Source: Sphaerospermopsis torques-reginae ITEP-024 (GTDB lineage: Bacteria; Cyanobacteriota; Cyanobacteriia; Cyanobacteriales; Nostocaceae). From it: 64,000 bases of DNA. The DNA is taken from assembly GCF_019598945.1 (NCBI RefSeq), contig NZ_CP080598.1, positions 2,356,001 to 2,420,000 of the forward strand, in the 5' to 3' direction. The notes under the pieces were generated by a model that made no database searches, had not been told where the DNA came from, and worked only from the letters and a program-made list of their open reading frames with translations. The translations under genes and the position numbers were made by a program. Below are positions 7,632 to 17,746 of this stretch, piece after piece. Each line of letters begins with the position of its first letter. Position 1 is the stretch's first letter.

Positions 7632-8213
7632 TTACCAAACTATTGCCATATTCAAAATAAATCCGGGTAAAATATCTTCCCCTGATAATTCTAAAGGTTC
7701 GGCTAATATTTCCACTGGTTTACCTAAACGATAAATTTCTACTTGCTGCGTCTTAGGATTTATTAACCAACCTAATTTTACACCGTTTTCCATATATTCT
7801 TGCATTTTCTTTTGTGTTTCTTGCAAGCTATCTGTAGGTGACATTAATTCTAAAACAAAATCTGGAGCAATGGGAGGAAATTTAGTTTTTTCTTCTGTGG
7901 TTAAACTATCCCATCTTTCTTTTTTAATCCATGCAACATCTGGAGAACGATTTGCACCATTAGGAAGTTTAAAACAGGTGGAAGAATCAAAACAAACTCC
8001 TAGTTTATTTTGACGATTCCAAACACCAAAATCAATTCCCATTTCAAAATTACTTCTTCCTGTTTCTCCTCCAGTGGGTGACATAACTAATAGTTCTCCT
8101 TTTGCGTTGCGTTCAAATTTCACGTCAGGATTTTCCCGACATAGTTGATAAAATTGATCATCGGTAAATCTGACGATAGGGTTTAGGTTAATGGTTATGG
8201 CTGTCATTGTCAA
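7632..8213 (-). CDS. Uma2 family (DUF820) putative endonuclease
   Basis: 193 aa. It carries the family pattern: an N-terminal FYQLCRENPDVKFERNAKGE with the conserved Glu, then LLVMSPTGGETG, a central RSPDVAWIKKERW, and PPIAPDFVLELMSPTDSLQE, where P-D-x-x-x-x-x-x-P-x-D and E-L-x-S-x-x-D form the PD-(D/E)XK-like active site. Uma2 proteins are very abundant in cyanobacteria and their role is not established. Complete length. Start chosen at MTMTAI; the second Met two codons on is equally possible. Confidence 0.9.
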   Translation of the reverse strand: MTMTAITINLNPIVRFTDDQFYQLCRENPDVKFERNAKGELLVMSPTGGETGRSNFEMGIDFGVWNRQNKLGVCFDSSTCFKLPNGANRSPDVAWIKKERWDSLTTEEKTKFPPIAPDFVLELMSPTDSLQETQKKMQEYMENGVKLGWLINPKTQQVEIYRLGKPVEILAEPLELSGEDILPGFILNMAIVW

Positions 8214-8250
8214 TATGGGGTGATAGGATAAAACAGGTATTTTTCAATAT

Positions 8251-8507
8251 TGTCAGAATCAGGATTTCCAGGATTAGAGGATTTACAGGATGAAAACAGA
8301 TATTTGTCAGTAATTAACCATGATTAGGATTAACTAGATCATGAGCAACTAGAGTTAGGAACTATAGTTAGCTAATTAATAGCTATATCATTTTACTACC
8401 AATCATAGATATTATATCAAATCAGGATCAAAAATTTAATATCTTTTACCAGCTTTCTAGTTACTTATCGTGTAAATCCTCAAATCCTGGATATCTTGAT
8501 TCAGACA
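8251..8507. repeat. Terminal-inverted-repeat element, family C (copy 1) in a 450-bp gene-free gap
   Basis: The left arm from 8251 (TGTCAGAATCAGGATTTCCA and on through GGATTAGAGGATTTACA) is complementary, with a few mismatches, to the right arm ending at about 8507 (CTGGATATCTTGATTCAGACA). The arms are about 40 bp and the interior is AT-rich with no open frame. The same arms occur twice at 40.0-40.7 kb. The rest of the gap between the Uma2 and Crp genes shows nothing else. Confidence 0.6.
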
Positions 8508-8663
8508 ATATTCAGACAATATTAATTATCCAGTTATTCTTTAGAGAAAGACTGGGTTAATATTAAGTCCCGTTTTTTCAAATAACACCAGTCTTAATGA
8601 AACCAATTTAAAACCTATTATTGATGAGCTTCTTATTTCTGGCTGACGGCTGAATGCTTATAC

Positions 8664-9257
8664 TTAAATCTCGTAATACCAAATATTTTCTTTTTTGACA
8701 ATAATCCGATTTAAAGACATTCGATCAATTACTCCTTCATCTTCTAATTGTCCTAATAATCTAGTAATAGTAACACGGGTAGAACAAACAAGGGCGGCTA
8801 AGTCTTCATGTGTCAGTCGCATATTAATTAATCTCCCTGTTTCTACCTGTGAGCCAAATTTGTTAGATAACCATGCTAGAAGTTGAATTAGCATAGATTC
8901 TACTTTTTTATGGCTACGTATTAACATTAATTCTTCTGCTTGATGGATGTGCTGAAGTAAAGCATCTGTAAATTGCTGCAAGTTATCTGCTGCTAAAATA
9001 TTCGCTTCTACATTAGTTAAACATTCTATGCAATAGGGTTTGATTTTTGACAGCATTTCACCCACTATATCCCCAGGTCCCCATAAACCTAAAGCTACTG
9101 TTGTACCGTCTTCTAAGTAGGTATAAGTCATGACAAAGCCGCTTTCTATTTGCCAGAGGGCATTTTTTTTACTGGGTATAAGAGATCGCCTGGAAAAATG
9201 AAACTTTTGGCGATCGCTATCAGTAGATAACCCGGAAATAATTGTATGTAAAGGCAT
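8664..9257 (-). CDS. Crp/Fnr family transcription regulator
   Basis: 197 aa, slightly short for the family. The N-terminal half is a cyclic-nucleotide-type beta-roll (ALWQIESGFVMTYTYLEDGT, VALGLWGPGDIVGE), followed by a dimer helix and a winged helix-turn-helix (LTHEDLAALVCSTRVTITRL, LGQLEDEGVI). Two Cys (PYCIEC) are present in the sensor region, but there is no Fnr-type N-terminal Cys cluster, so an iron-sulfur sensor is unlikely. It is divergent from the Rrf2 regulator at 9566. Target genes are unknown; the adjoining transporter block is a reasonable guess. Confidence 0.9.
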   Translation of the reverse strand: MPLHTIISGLSTDSDRQKFHFSRRSLIPSKKNALWQIESGFVMTYTYLEDGTTVALGLWGPGDIVGEMLSKIKPYCIECLTNVEANILAADNLQQFTDALLQHIHQAEELMLIRSHKKVESMLIQLLAWLSNKFGSQVETGRLINMRLTHEDLAALVCSTRVTITRLLGQLEDEGVIDRMSLNRIIVKKENIWYYEI

Positions 9258-9565
9258 AAATATATTATATTACTATTTTCCGATGTACTAACCGTAGTAT
9301 ATATGATTTCGGATCAGAAAGTCACGCCAAAAATATCTTTTAGAGTGAGTCAGACTGCATAAATCAAGTAAATAAAGTAATTTTGACATCTGATGCACCC
9401 TACAAATGTGTTGATTTCTGGTCAATCTATAGCAATTCTGGGAATTATCTTAAATAACTACGGTAATCCGATAGATTTATGATATTTTAGTAAAACAAGT
9501 GATAAGCTATCACATTTAGCACTTTAAAGTAGACTGCTTTCGTAAAAACACCCTTAAATCTATCA
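9258..9565. promoter_or_regulatory. Divergent intergenic region between two regulators
   Basis: 308 bp between the divergently transcribed Crp/Fnr and Rrf2 genes, presumably holding both promoters. No operator palindrome or riboswitch could be named by eye. Confidence 0.35.
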
Positions 9566-10048
9566 ATGTACAGTAGTATTTTAAATACGGACTTGAATAG
9601 TCAAAGCTACCGTCTCCTGGAACTTTCCGCCAAGGTGGAATACGCACTCTTAGCACTGCTAGAACTAGCCAGCCACCATGATCAAAAAGTTACTCTAACC
9701 ATAAGTGAAATTGCAGCCAAGCAACCCATCCCAGAGCGTTACTTAGAACAAATTCTCACTCAACTGCGACGTGCGGGTGTGGTGCAGAGTCAGCGCGGTT
9801 CAAAAGGTGGTTTTCTTTTAGTGCGTGAACCTTGGCAAATAACCTTACTAGAAATAGTCACCTTGGTAGAAGGAGAACGGAAAGAGAAAGAAAATTCTGA
9901 AAATCCAACTATAGAAAGGACTCTAGTGCGTGAAATTTGGGAAAAAGCTAACACCGCTTCTAGTGAAGTGTTGCGTAGTCACACACTCCAAGACTTATGT
10001 CAAGAAAAAGAAACTCGCACTCAAAATGATCCCATGTATTACATTTAG
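9566..10048 (+). CDS. Rrf2 family transcription regulator
   Basis: 160 aa. The typical Rrf2 winged helix is at about residues 20-100: LELSAKVEYALLALLELASH, then ISEIAAKQPIPERYLEQILT and QLRRAGVVQSQRGSKGGFLL. The three clustered Cys that bind iron-sulfur in IscR are missing; only one Cys is near the C-terminus (DLCQEKE). It therefore resembles the CymR/CysR-like branch more than IscR. The family often controls sulfur or cysteine genes, which fits the nearby TauE/SafE permeases, but that link is inference. Start at ATG 9566; most relatives start about 18 residues later. Confidence 0.88.
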   Translation: MYSSILNTDLNSQSYRLLELSAKVEYALLALLELASHHDQKVTLTISEIAAKQPIPERYLEQILTQLRRAGVVQSQRGSKGGFLLVREPWQITLLEIVTLVEGERKEKENSENPTIERTLVREIWEKANTASSEVLRSHTLQDLCQEKETRTQNDPMYYI

Positions 10049-10115
10049 TGTGAGTCATCAGCTAATAAATATGGGAAAAGCAATTAATGAATTAATCAAT
10101 TAATCAATTAATCAA

Positions 10116-10796
10116 TTAATTCTTTTTCATCAAAACTAACAAACACAGACAAATACCAAGGAGTTTGATCGGACTTAATGCCTGATTTTGATAGATGATT
10201 ACAACACCCAAACCCATCAGTACAAAAGGTACAAAATAACTACCATAATTAGTTAAAAAATTTGCTATTTGCTTCTGGTGGGTTAACTTATAAGCTGTGT
10301 AACACCAAACTGACAATAGGAGGAAAAAGACAACTATAATCACTAAAAAGCTATCTAGTTTATTGGTAGAAAATAAAGGTATATAAACAGTAATATTATC
10401 ACTGCCATTAGCAATAGTAATTAGAGTAATGGTATAAATTTGAGAACTTAACAAATTACTTTGACTTGATGATGCAAATGGTGTAATTTCGGTATTAATT
10501 TCAGCCGATAAATTGGTATCTTTTTCTTGATTAACTAAACTACTAATACCTATAGATAAAGGAATCAAACCTAATAAACTAATCCAGTTTGTAGGTATAA
10601 TTAAACCACTCAATAAACCAGGTAAACTGAGAATGACAAGAATGGTAAAACCCAAATATTGACCTAAAACAATTTGCCAAGGTTGTAAATTATCATCAAC
10701 TTGGGCAAAAAACACCAGCAAAATCACAAGATCATCAATATTAGTAGCAATAAAAGTTACAACTCCTGTGATTATAGATATCAATAAATCATTCAT
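10116..10796 (-). CDS. CadD-like cadmium resistance transporter, paralog 1
   Basis: 226 aa, about six membrane segments. It has the two family repeats: TFIATNIDDLVILLVFFAQV near the N-terminus and ITIANGSDNITVYIPLF in the second half, plus GQYLGFTILVILSLPGLLSG. CadD proteins are membrane transporters linked to cadmium or cation resistance. It is divergent from paralog 2, with 25 bp between the start codons, so the promoters must overlap the opposite coding starts. Substrate not proven. Confidence 0.85.
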   Translation of the reverse strand: MNDLLISIITGVVTFIATNIDDLVILLVFFAQVDDNLQPWQIVLGQYLGFTILVILSLPGLLSGLIIPTNWISLLGLIPLSIGISSLVNQEKDTNLSAEINTEITPFASSSQSNLLSSQIYTITLITIANGSDNITVYIPLFSTNKLDSFLVIIVVFFLLLSVWCYTAYKLTHQKQIANFLTNYGSYFVPFVLMGLGVVIIYQNQALSPIKLLGICLCLLVLMKKN

Positions 10797-10821
10797 TCTA
10801 CATCATTAATCTTCAAACATC

Positions 10822-11481
10822 ATGAATAGTTTAATTACTGCTTTTACTCAAGGTATTATCGCTTTTGCAGCCACTAATATAGACGATATTATTATTTTAC
10901 TACTTTTATTTTCACAAATAGATAGTAATTTTCGCTGTAGACATATTTTTATCGGTCAATACCTTGGTTTTTTAGCTATTATTATTCTTAGTTTACCAGG
11001 TTTTTTTGGTGGCTTAGTGATTCAGCGAGAATTTATTGGATTATTAGGATTATTACCAATAGTAATTGGCATTAAATATTTATTGAATCGAGAAGAAGAA
11101 AATACAGAAGTACAAACAGTAAATAGTGATTTATTAGAGTCATCACATCCCAATCCCATATTTGCTTTTTTATTAAGTATTCTTCACCCTAATACTTATA
11201 AAGTTGCGGCTGTAACGCTGGCTAATGGTGGTGATAATATTAGTATTTACATTCCCCTATTTGCTGGTCAGAGTTTTGGTAGTTTAGGAATTATTCTGAT
11301 TGTTTTCTTATCTATGGTAGGGGTGTGGTGTGGTATTGCCTATTTATTAAGTCGTCAAGCTGCTATTGGTTATATTCTAACTCGTTATGGTAAGGCTTTA
11401 GTTCCATTTGTGTTAATTGGTTTGGGATTATTTATTATGTATGAACGTGGTACTTTAGAAATGATCAAATCATTGTTATAA
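10822..11481 (+). CDS. CadD-like cadmium resistance transporter, paralog 2
   Basis: 219 aa with the same motifs as paralog 1: FAATNIDDIIILLLLFSQID, GQYLGFLAIIILSLPGFFGG and VTLANGGDNISIYIPLFAGQ. The acidic central loop (NREEENTEVQTVNSDLLE) separates the two halves. About six membrane segments. Head-to-head with paralog 1. Nothing is disrupted. Confidence 0.87.
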   Translation: MNSLITAFTQGIIAFAATNIDDIIILLLLFSQIDSNFRCRHIFIGQYLGFLAIIILSLPGFFGGLVIQREFIGLLGLLPIVIGIKYLLNREEENTEVQTVNSDLLESSHPNPIFAFLLSILHPNTYKVAAVTLANGGDNISIYIPLFAGQSFGSLGIILIVFLSMVGVWCGIAYLLSRQAAIGYILTRYGKALVPFVLIGLGLFIMYERGTLEMIKSLL

Positions 11482-11710
11482 GATATTTGAAAAGAAAATA
11501 TTGGAAAAGCATTTTCAGGTTGACAGATATTTTTTATCCCCCTAAATCTCTATTAAAATGGAGAAATTTGATTTTGGTTAACCCATTAAAAAGTATAGGC
11601 AATTCATGAATTATCCTTACATTTTTCTTAGAGATGTCTATTCTTAAATTTCAATCTTCATTTTTCAATTTTCATTTTTTAATTTTTAATCTTTAATTGT
11701 TAATTCCTAG

Positions 11711-12505
11711 TTATGCTGGTAAAACTAACTTCCAACTTACCATCATTAAAATGCTGTATATAATCAATCTCAAAGGGCGTTGAGGTGTAATTTCACAAAG
11801 TTTAGCACCAATAATTACACCGGGAACTGAACCGATCCAAATTGGTATCACTAAACCCCAATTAACTGTTCCTAATGTGAGATGTCCTAAAGATGTGAAT
11901 ATTAATAAAATTGCGGCTTGAGTAATATCTGTACCTACTAATTTACGGGCATCAAGACGAAAGAAAACCATCAAAACCAAGGCAAACATAGAACCGGAAG
12001 AAACGCTAGTCATACCCACAGAAAAACCTAAAAGTGCGCCAATTAACAATGTTAAAAACCGCCCTTGATTAGTTTTAACATTTAATTTTGGTAATTCGGG
12101 TAAATTGACTTTGGGGAAAAATTTCACTAACAACATTTGAATTAATGCTGTGAATGTGACAATTAAAATCATTACTCCCAATAACCGCAGCAAAAGATGA
12201 TCTATGTTGAGGTTACTGTTTCTGAGTTGATGTAAAACCGCTACACCCAATAATGAACCAGAAACGCTACCCATTGCCAACCATTTAACTATTTCTATAT
12301 CTAGGGTTTTTTGTTGCCAGTGTTTGACTCCACCTACTACTTTCATTAATGTGGCTGCTACAACATCAGAACTGATAGCAATAGAAGGCGGTACTTGAAA
12401 AATAAAAATCAACATTGGAGTGATTAAAGATGCGCCTCCTATTCCTGTTAAACCGACAATAATACCGATGAAAAAGCTGAAAACGGGTAGTAGTAAGTAG
12501 TCCAT
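11711..12505 (-). CDS. TauE/SafE family sulfite/anion permease
   Basis: 264 aa with about eight membrane segments. The N-terminal FFIGIIVGLTGIGGASLITP and the second-half GFSVGMTSVSSGSMFALVLM are the inverted repeat pair typical of TauE/SafE (DUF81). The family exports or imports sulfite, sulfonates or related anions. Standalone gene with a second family member at 17747. Regulation unknown. Confidence 0.9.
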   Translation of the reverse strand: MDYLLLPVFSFFIGIIVGLTGIGGASLITPMLIFIFQVPPSIAISSDVVAATLMKVVGGVKHWQQKTLDIEIVKWLAMGSVSGSLLGVAVLHQLRNSNLNIDHLLLRLLGVMILIVTFTALIQMLLVKFFPKVNLPELPKLNVKTNQGRFLTLLIGALLGFSVGMTSVSSGSMFALVLMVFFRLDARKLVGTDITQAAILLIFTSLGHLTLGTVNWGLVIPIWIGSVPGVIIGAKLCEITPQRPLRLIIYSILMMVSWKLVLPA

Positions 12506-13086
12506 ATTCCTGTTTTGTAGTGGGTTTTAGTTTTTACCTGTAAATCAAGGATGTGTTTTTACATGAATATTTTTATTTGAATATTTTTAACTTGACTTAA
12601 CCTGATATCCTTGACTTTGGTGAATCACCTTAATCTCGATTGTTTTACCGTACTTTAATAATACACTTGAGAAAAGTATATTGTCAAGGTCTGATAATGA
12701 AATTGTTTTTCACTGATTTTGTAATCATTATTGGCTCAGGAATAGAGAAAAATAATTAATAAATGATCAATAATTGAGTGTAATAGAAACAACAGTTATG
12801 GGAGATTGTATTGCTAGTTAAATACTAATGAATATTAATTAAACACTAACAATTAAATACTAACAATTAAACGCTAACATAAAGCTACTTACATAGAAAT
12901 ATTGAATATCTGAATCAAATAAAAAATCATCGTAGTCACAGGAAAAAATGTATAGAAATATCTAGAAATTTCTTACCTTTGTGTACTTTGCGCTCTTTGT
13001 GGTTTAATAATATTAATTTTGAGATAATTATTTAAGGATCAGCAATCAGCTTAAAACTCAGATGATAATAGCTAATTACTTAATCT
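12506..13086. other. Gene-free stretch, includes a dispersed CACAAAG-type repeat
   Basis: 581 bp between divergent genes. At about 12975-13010 is a segment reading CTTTGTGTACTTTGCGCTCT, complementary in type to the AAAGAACACAAAG segments at about 19260 and 46335, so it is a dispersed repeat. AT-rich direct repeats of AATTAAACACTAAC type lie at about 12835-12880. No small gene or RNA was recognised. Confidence 0.45.
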
Positions 13087-13764
13087 ATGAATAAAATAAA
13101 AATGATGAAAGAGGAACACAAATCACAGTTTATGGTGATCAAAAACCTGCTGGTTTCTAATTGGCGTTCTTTGTTATTGATGTTGATAGGTGTGTATTTA
13201 CCTTTGCAGATTGTGGAAATTATGACGGTGAAAATCTGGCATAATCAAGGCGGGTTTTCTTGGGATGTGCCGATTTTGATGGCTATTCATACTACAGCTA
13301 ATCCTCAACTAGATGCGATCGCATTAGTGTTAACTAAGTGGGGATCATTTTGGACTGCATTTCCTGTGTTGAGTGCGATCGCCATAATTTTATTACGTAA
13401 CCGCAGATGGAGAACTTTTAATTATCTCATCACTACTGCTATAGGAAATTTAATTATTAATCACACAGCTAAAGAAATTATACAGCGAACACGCCCTAAT
13501 TTATGGATATCAAAAGCACCAGAATTGGATTATGCTTTTCCTAGTGGTCATGCCATGACAACTATGACATTAGTAGCAATTTTAGTAATTTTAACTTGGG
13601 ATCGTCCTTGGCGGTGGTTAGTTTTAATTATTGGTAGTTTTTACCTCTTAATTATTGCTTGGACAAGACTATATTTAGGAGTTCATTTTCCTAGTGATAT
13701 ACTTGCCGGTTGGATGGTTGCTTTAGCTTGGGCTATTGCTATGAATTTAATTATTAAACCATAA
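13087..13764 (+). CDS. PAP2 family phosphatase
   Basis: 225 aa, five to six membrane segments. All three parts of the lipid phosphatase signature are visible: KEIIQRTRPN, PSGHAMTTM and TRLYLGVHFPSDILAGW. The family removes phosphate from lipid phosphates such as undecaprenyl diphosphate or phosphatidate at the membrane. Two nearby in-frame starts exist (ATG 13087 and ATG 13105); the first is kept. Confidence 0.92.
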   Translation: MNKIKMMKEEHKSQFMVIKNLLVSNWRSLLLMLIGVYLPLQIVEIMTVKIWHNQGGFSWDVPILMAIHTTANPQLDAIALVLTKWGSFWTAFPVLSAIAIILLRNRRWRTFNYLITTAIGNLIINHTAKEIIQRTRPNLWISKAPELDYAFPSGHAMTTMTLVAILVILTWDRPWRWLVLIIGSFYLLIIAWTRLYLGVHFPSDILAGWMVALAWAIAMNLIIKP

Positions 13765-13884
13765 TTATTTAGCTGTCAGTATTCAGCCTTCAGTATTCAG
13801 CCTTCAGCAAGAGCCGAAAACTATAAATAATAGCTGATGACTGATAGCTGAAAGCTGAACGCTTAACCAATAACCAATCACAAA

Positions 13885-14538
13885 TTAAGATTTTTGAGCA
13901 GGTGCGTTAATCACTCTTGCATCTACAATAGCCTGAGAAACATTAGGAATAAACCAGTTAATTTCACCAGGTTTGAGAATTTGTGTTCCTGCTTGGCTAA
14001 ACTCAATCACACCTGTATCTGGGTTAGTTGTCAAAACTAACTTAGTGCCATTAGTAACTTTAACAATTGAATCACCTGTTAATTCTTGGTTTTCTCCATC
14101 TAAACCAACAGCTACAGCTTTAACATCTGAAGGTATATAAACTCCTTGACAATTCCATTTATTTTTGGTTGTCTGATTATCACCTAAAAAATATAAAGCT
14201 GCTCCTGGGGAATAATCATCTTCTTCTAAATTTGGTTCTGGTCCATAAATAGCTATTGTTTTACCTGTTTTATTAATACATTGCCCCCAATCAATCCCTG
14301 ATTCAAAGGCTAATTTTTGTAATTTTAAATCACTGATTTTCTGCTCTAATTGTTCTGGTGTATAGCCTGGGGGTAAAGTTTGTGTAGCTTTTGCGTTTGC
14401 TAACTGGTTCAATTGTTGAGTCAGGGCTATGTAATCAGGATTTTTCGTATATCTGGGCGGATCTGCTAACGCAGATTCAGAAAATAATAAACTGATACAG
14501 CATAACGCAATCATTAATATATACTTGAGACTTTTCAT
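13885..14538 (-). CDS. Secreted protein of unknown function
   Basis: 217 aa if started at the ATG at 14538, which has AGGA about 8-12 nt upstream; an upstream ATG at 14577 adds 13 residues. The N-terminus MKSLKYILMIALCCISLLFS followed by ESALA is a good signal peptide, cleaved after ALA. Mature part: a Gln/Leu-rich helix (TQQLNQLANAKA, PEQLEQKISDLKLQ) and a beta-rich C-terminal half with Cys in WGQC and WNCQG. I do not recognise the family. Expressed alone, convergent with the PAP2 gene. Confidence 0.75.
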   Translation of the reverse strand: MKSLKYILMIALCCISLLFSESALADPPRYTKNPDYIALTQQLNQLANAKATQTLPPGYTPEQLEQKISDLKLQKLAFESGIDWGQCINKTGKTIAIYGPEPNLEEDDYSPGAALYFLGDNQTTKNKWNCQGVYIPSDVKAVAVGLDGENQELTGDSIVKVTNGTKLVLTTNPDTGVIEFSQAGTQILKPGEINWFIPNVSQAIVDARVINAPAQKS

Positions 14539-15312
14539 GGTAGTAATTCCTGATTTGAGAATATTGAGATTATCCATTTGGGCAAAAGTAGAAATGGCAA
14601 AATCATCATGTTTCTACTTACTAAACTATTCGCTAGTTTAAATTATCATCATTAATTCAAATTGGCAAGAATATCATTTAGCTAATTAGAATACCCAGTA
14701 TTATCTCTAAATCGCATATTTAAAAACCTGCAATATCTATGATTTTCAAGGATTTTACCTCTATAATTCCCTAAATGACTCATGATTAAGTAGTGTATTT
14801 TTACATACTTTTATTAAATCTTTGAAAAGAATTTTTTATACAAATTTAATTCCCACCAAATCCGATGCTCTTTTGAGTATTTATCAAAAGAAAATAATTT
14901 TACAAAAAATATCAGAAAAAAATAGATAAACCACTTGCATAATATCAAAGCATCATGTAATATTTGATTTGTCAAAGAAAACACAAATCCTAATAGTAGT
15001 TGCTAGGAATAGATATGGGGTTAATCTATCAGCAGCAGCTACAGATTATTCAAGGGAATTTTGTACACATAAATCACAGGTCTGAATAACCTAGAAGGTA
15101 TAACTAAAAATTAGCCATAATCCAATACAGATTAGGGATTTATTTCTGTGGGATTGGCTTGTAAATATTCGTAGTAAAAGGGAAAAATTGCAACTTTTGG
15201 AAATTTTTATTACTTGTCATTAGGTATTACTCAGACAAACATCAAAATCTCCCTATTGTCCATCTATGTATGCGTCATTTCACACATCATTTCACAATAG
15301 AGAATCCTGAAA
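14539..15312. promoter_or_regulatory. Large divergent intergenic region
   Basis: 774 bp between the secreted-protein gene and the APC permease gene, very AT-rich. It presumably holds both promoters. I find no open frame, tRNA or convincing RNA structure; nothing further can be supported. Confidence 0.35.
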
Positions 15313-16767
15313 ATGAATACAGAAATCAAATCACCTCAAAGTATTCACGGCTTAAAGCCAAATTGCCTTTTTTTCTCAGAAGTTTTAGCTCAATCTTTTG
15401 CGGTTATTGCACCAACAACTGTACCTGCATCTAACATAGGTTTGATTGTGGCACTTTCAGGAAATGGAACTTGGCTAAGTTTTGTGATAGGTTTGATGGG
15501 ATTATTATTAGTTAGCATTAATATCAACCAATTCGCCAGTCGTTCCGCTTCTCCTGGTTCTTTATACTCATACATTACCAAAGGTTTAGGAGCAACCGCA
15601 GGTGTAATTTGTGGTTGGAGTTTGGTACTGGCTTATTTATTTACAGGAATGTCCGTTCTCTGTGGTTTTGCTAACTTTTCTGGGATTTTTATTAGCCATT
15701 TAGGTATTCATCCTTCGAGTATTACACTATTAGCTATTGGGGCGGGAATTTCTTGGTATGCAGCTTATAAAGATATTCAACTTTCAGCAGTAGCTATGCT
15801 GTGGTTAGAAGTAGTTTCCTTAGTTTTAATTATCATTTTGTGCCTGATTATTTGGGCGCACAAAGGTTTTGCTGTAGATATGTCTCAATTAACTTTATCT
15901 GGTGTGACTCCAGGTAATTTAGCAACTGGATTAGTTTTAGTCATGTTTGGTTTCTCTGGTTTTGAAAGTGCCACTAGCTTAGGAGATGAAGCCAAAAAAC
16001 CATTACGTACAATACCTAAAGCAGTGATGGGTAGTGTTATCCTTGCAGGTTTATTTTTTGTTTCTACTACTTACATAGAAGTTTTGGGTTTTAGTGGTAC
16101 TGGGGTATCTATTACTCAAACAGAAGAACCTTTAGGTTTTCTTTCTCAACAAGTAGGAGTTGGTTTTTTAGGAGAATTAGTAGGTTTAGGAGCATTATTT
16201 AGTTTCTTTGCTTGCATTTTAGGAAGTATTAATCCTGCTGCTAGAGTAGCTTTTTTAATGGCACGTCATGGTTTATTTCATGCGTCTTTAGGTAATGCCC
16301 ACGCAGAAAATAGAACTCCTCATGTTGCTGTGACAATGTGTTCATTTTTGACATTTTTAGTTCCGGCGATCATGTCTTTTTTTCACATCAAACTCTTTGA
16401 GTGTATGGGATATTTGGGCGCTATTTGTAGTTATGGTTTTTTAACTGTTTATATTTTGATTTCTGTTGCTGCTCCAGTTTATCTACACAAAATTAATAAA
16501 CTCCGTCTCATAGATATAGTATTTTCTATTTTGGCGGTGGGTTTTATGATGATTCCCATTGTGGGAAGTGTGGGTATTCCTGGTAGTAATCTTTTTCCTG
16601 TTCCAGAAACTCCTTATAATCTTTTTCCTTACTTGTTTTTAATCTATCTTGTTGCTAGTTGTGGTTGGTTTTTAATTAAAAAACAACGCTCCCCCCATTT
16701 AGTAGCAGGAATGCAGCAACGAGTTGATGAAATTCATGCGAGTTTTGCGGAAAGAAATAACTATTAA
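15313..16767 (+). CDS. APC family amino acid/polyamine permease
   Basis: 484 aa, about 12 membrane segments. Features typical of APC transporters: LVSININQFASRSASPGSLY with the conserved G-S-x-Y, FGFSGFESATSLGDEAKKPL (the F-x-G-F-E-x helix-6 motif), and INPAARVAFLMARHGLFHAS. Substrate cannot be read from sequence. It lies 80 bp upstream of CadD paralog 3 on the same strand, separated by a heptamer repeat, so co-transcription is possible. Confidence 0.9.
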   Translation: MNTEIKSPQSIHGLKPNCLFFSEVLAQSFAVIAPTTVPASNIGLIVALSGNGTWLSFVIGLMGLLLVSININQFASRSASPGSLYSYITKGLGATAGVICGWSLVLAYLFTGMSVLCGFANFSGIFISHLGIHPSSITLLAIGAGISWYAAYKDIQLSAVAMLWLEVVSLVLIIILCLIIWAHKGFAVDMSQLTLSGVTPGNLATGLVLVMFGFSGFESATSLGDEAKKPLRTIPKAVMGSVILAGLFFVSTTYIEVLGFSGTGVSITQTEEPLGFLSQQVGVGFLGELVGLGALFSFFACILGSINPAARVAFLMARHGLFHASLGNAHAENRTPHVAVTMCSFLTFLVPAIMSFFHIKLFECMGYLGAICSYGFLTVYILISVAAPVYLHKINKLRLIDIVFSILAVGFMMIPIVGSVGIPGSNLFPVPETPYNLFPYLFLIYLVASCGWFLIKKQRSPHLVAGMQQRVDEIHASFAERNNY

Positions 16768-16781
16768 AAAGTGGTAATTTC

Positions 16782-16844
16782 CCAAATCCAAAATCTCAAA
16801 TCTCAAATCCAAAATCCAAAATCTAAAATCTAAAATCTAAAATT
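16782..16844. repeat. STRR heptamer array (CAAAATC/TAAAATC type)
   Basis: Tandem 7-mers of the form CAAAATC, CTCAAAT and TAAAATC fill the gap and stop three bases before the ATG of CadD paralog 3. Similar arrays are at 131-165 and, on the other strand, 22654-22725. Confidence 0.8.
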
Positions 16845-16847
16845 CCT

Positions 16848-17501
16848 ATGAGTGGTGTAATCACAGCAATTAGTACAGGTGCAGCAGCTTTTAGTGCCAC
16901 CAATATTGATGATTTAGTCATCTTAACTTTGTTTTTTTCACAAGTAAATGTGAAATTCCGTAAATGGCATATAATTTTAGGTCAATATGTCGGTTTTACA
17001 GCTTTAGTTTTGGCGAGTTTACCCGGTTTTTTTGGCGGTTTAATTTTACCTCGTCCTTGGATTGGTTTATTTGGTTTAATACCAATCATCATCGGCATCA
17101 AAACTTTACTAGATTCAGAAAATGAAGCATCAGAAGATGTAGATCCAAATACAGAAACATCTCATCAATCATTTCATGAATCACTATTAGCTAAATTTTT
17201 TAATGTGCAGACTTACAGTGTAGCTGCTATTACTTTCGCTAATGGTACAGACAACATCAGTATTTATGTACCGATATTTGCTAGTAGTAATTGGCAGAGT
17301 CTTTTATTAATTTTGGTTGTGTTTTTTTTGTCGGTGGGATTATTGTGTTATGTGGCATATAAATTAACTCATAACCAGGCGATCGCCCATCTTTTCACCC
17401 AATACGGTAATCGTTTCATGCCCTATGTTTTGATTGGATTAGGTACTTTTGTCTTCATTGACAGTAATAGTTTAAGTCTACTGAATGTACTTAACAGATA
17501 A
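16848..17501 (+). CDS. CadD-like cadmium resistance transporter, paralog 3
   Basis: 217 aa with FSATNIDDLVILTLFFSQVN, GQYVGFTALVLASLPGFFGG and ITFANGTDNISIYVPIFASS, the same duplicated motifs as the paralogs at 10116 and 10822. About six membrane segments. The start ATG is immediately behind a heptamer array, leaving no Shine-Dalgarno of normal type. Third CadD-like copy within 7.4 kb. Confidence 0.86.
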   Translation: MSGVITAISTGAAAFSATNIDDLVILTLFFSQVNVKFRKWHIILGQYVGFTALVLASLPGFFGGLILPRPWIGLFGLIPIIIGIKTLLDSENEASEDVDPNTETSHQSFHESLLAKFFNVQTYSVAAITFANGTDNISIYVPIFASSNWQSLLLILVVFFLSVGLLCYVAYKLTHNQAIAHLFTQYGNRFMPYVLIGLGTFVFIDSNSLSLLNVLNR

Positions 17502-17746
17502 CAGAGTAAAAAACAAAATCAGCATTTAGTTATCAGAATTTAGTTATCAGTAATTAGGTTAAGCATCAAATTTAAAGTTTGTATAACTCCACAATAAACA
17601 TTTACAAACTGAAATTTATCTTTATTTTTTCCCTATTACTGACTGTTAAATATTGGTAGCTCAACAATTACTAAAAAATACTAACAACTAATGACAAATG
17701 AATGATTAATCATCAATAATAACTAATACACCAAGAGGAAAAAATT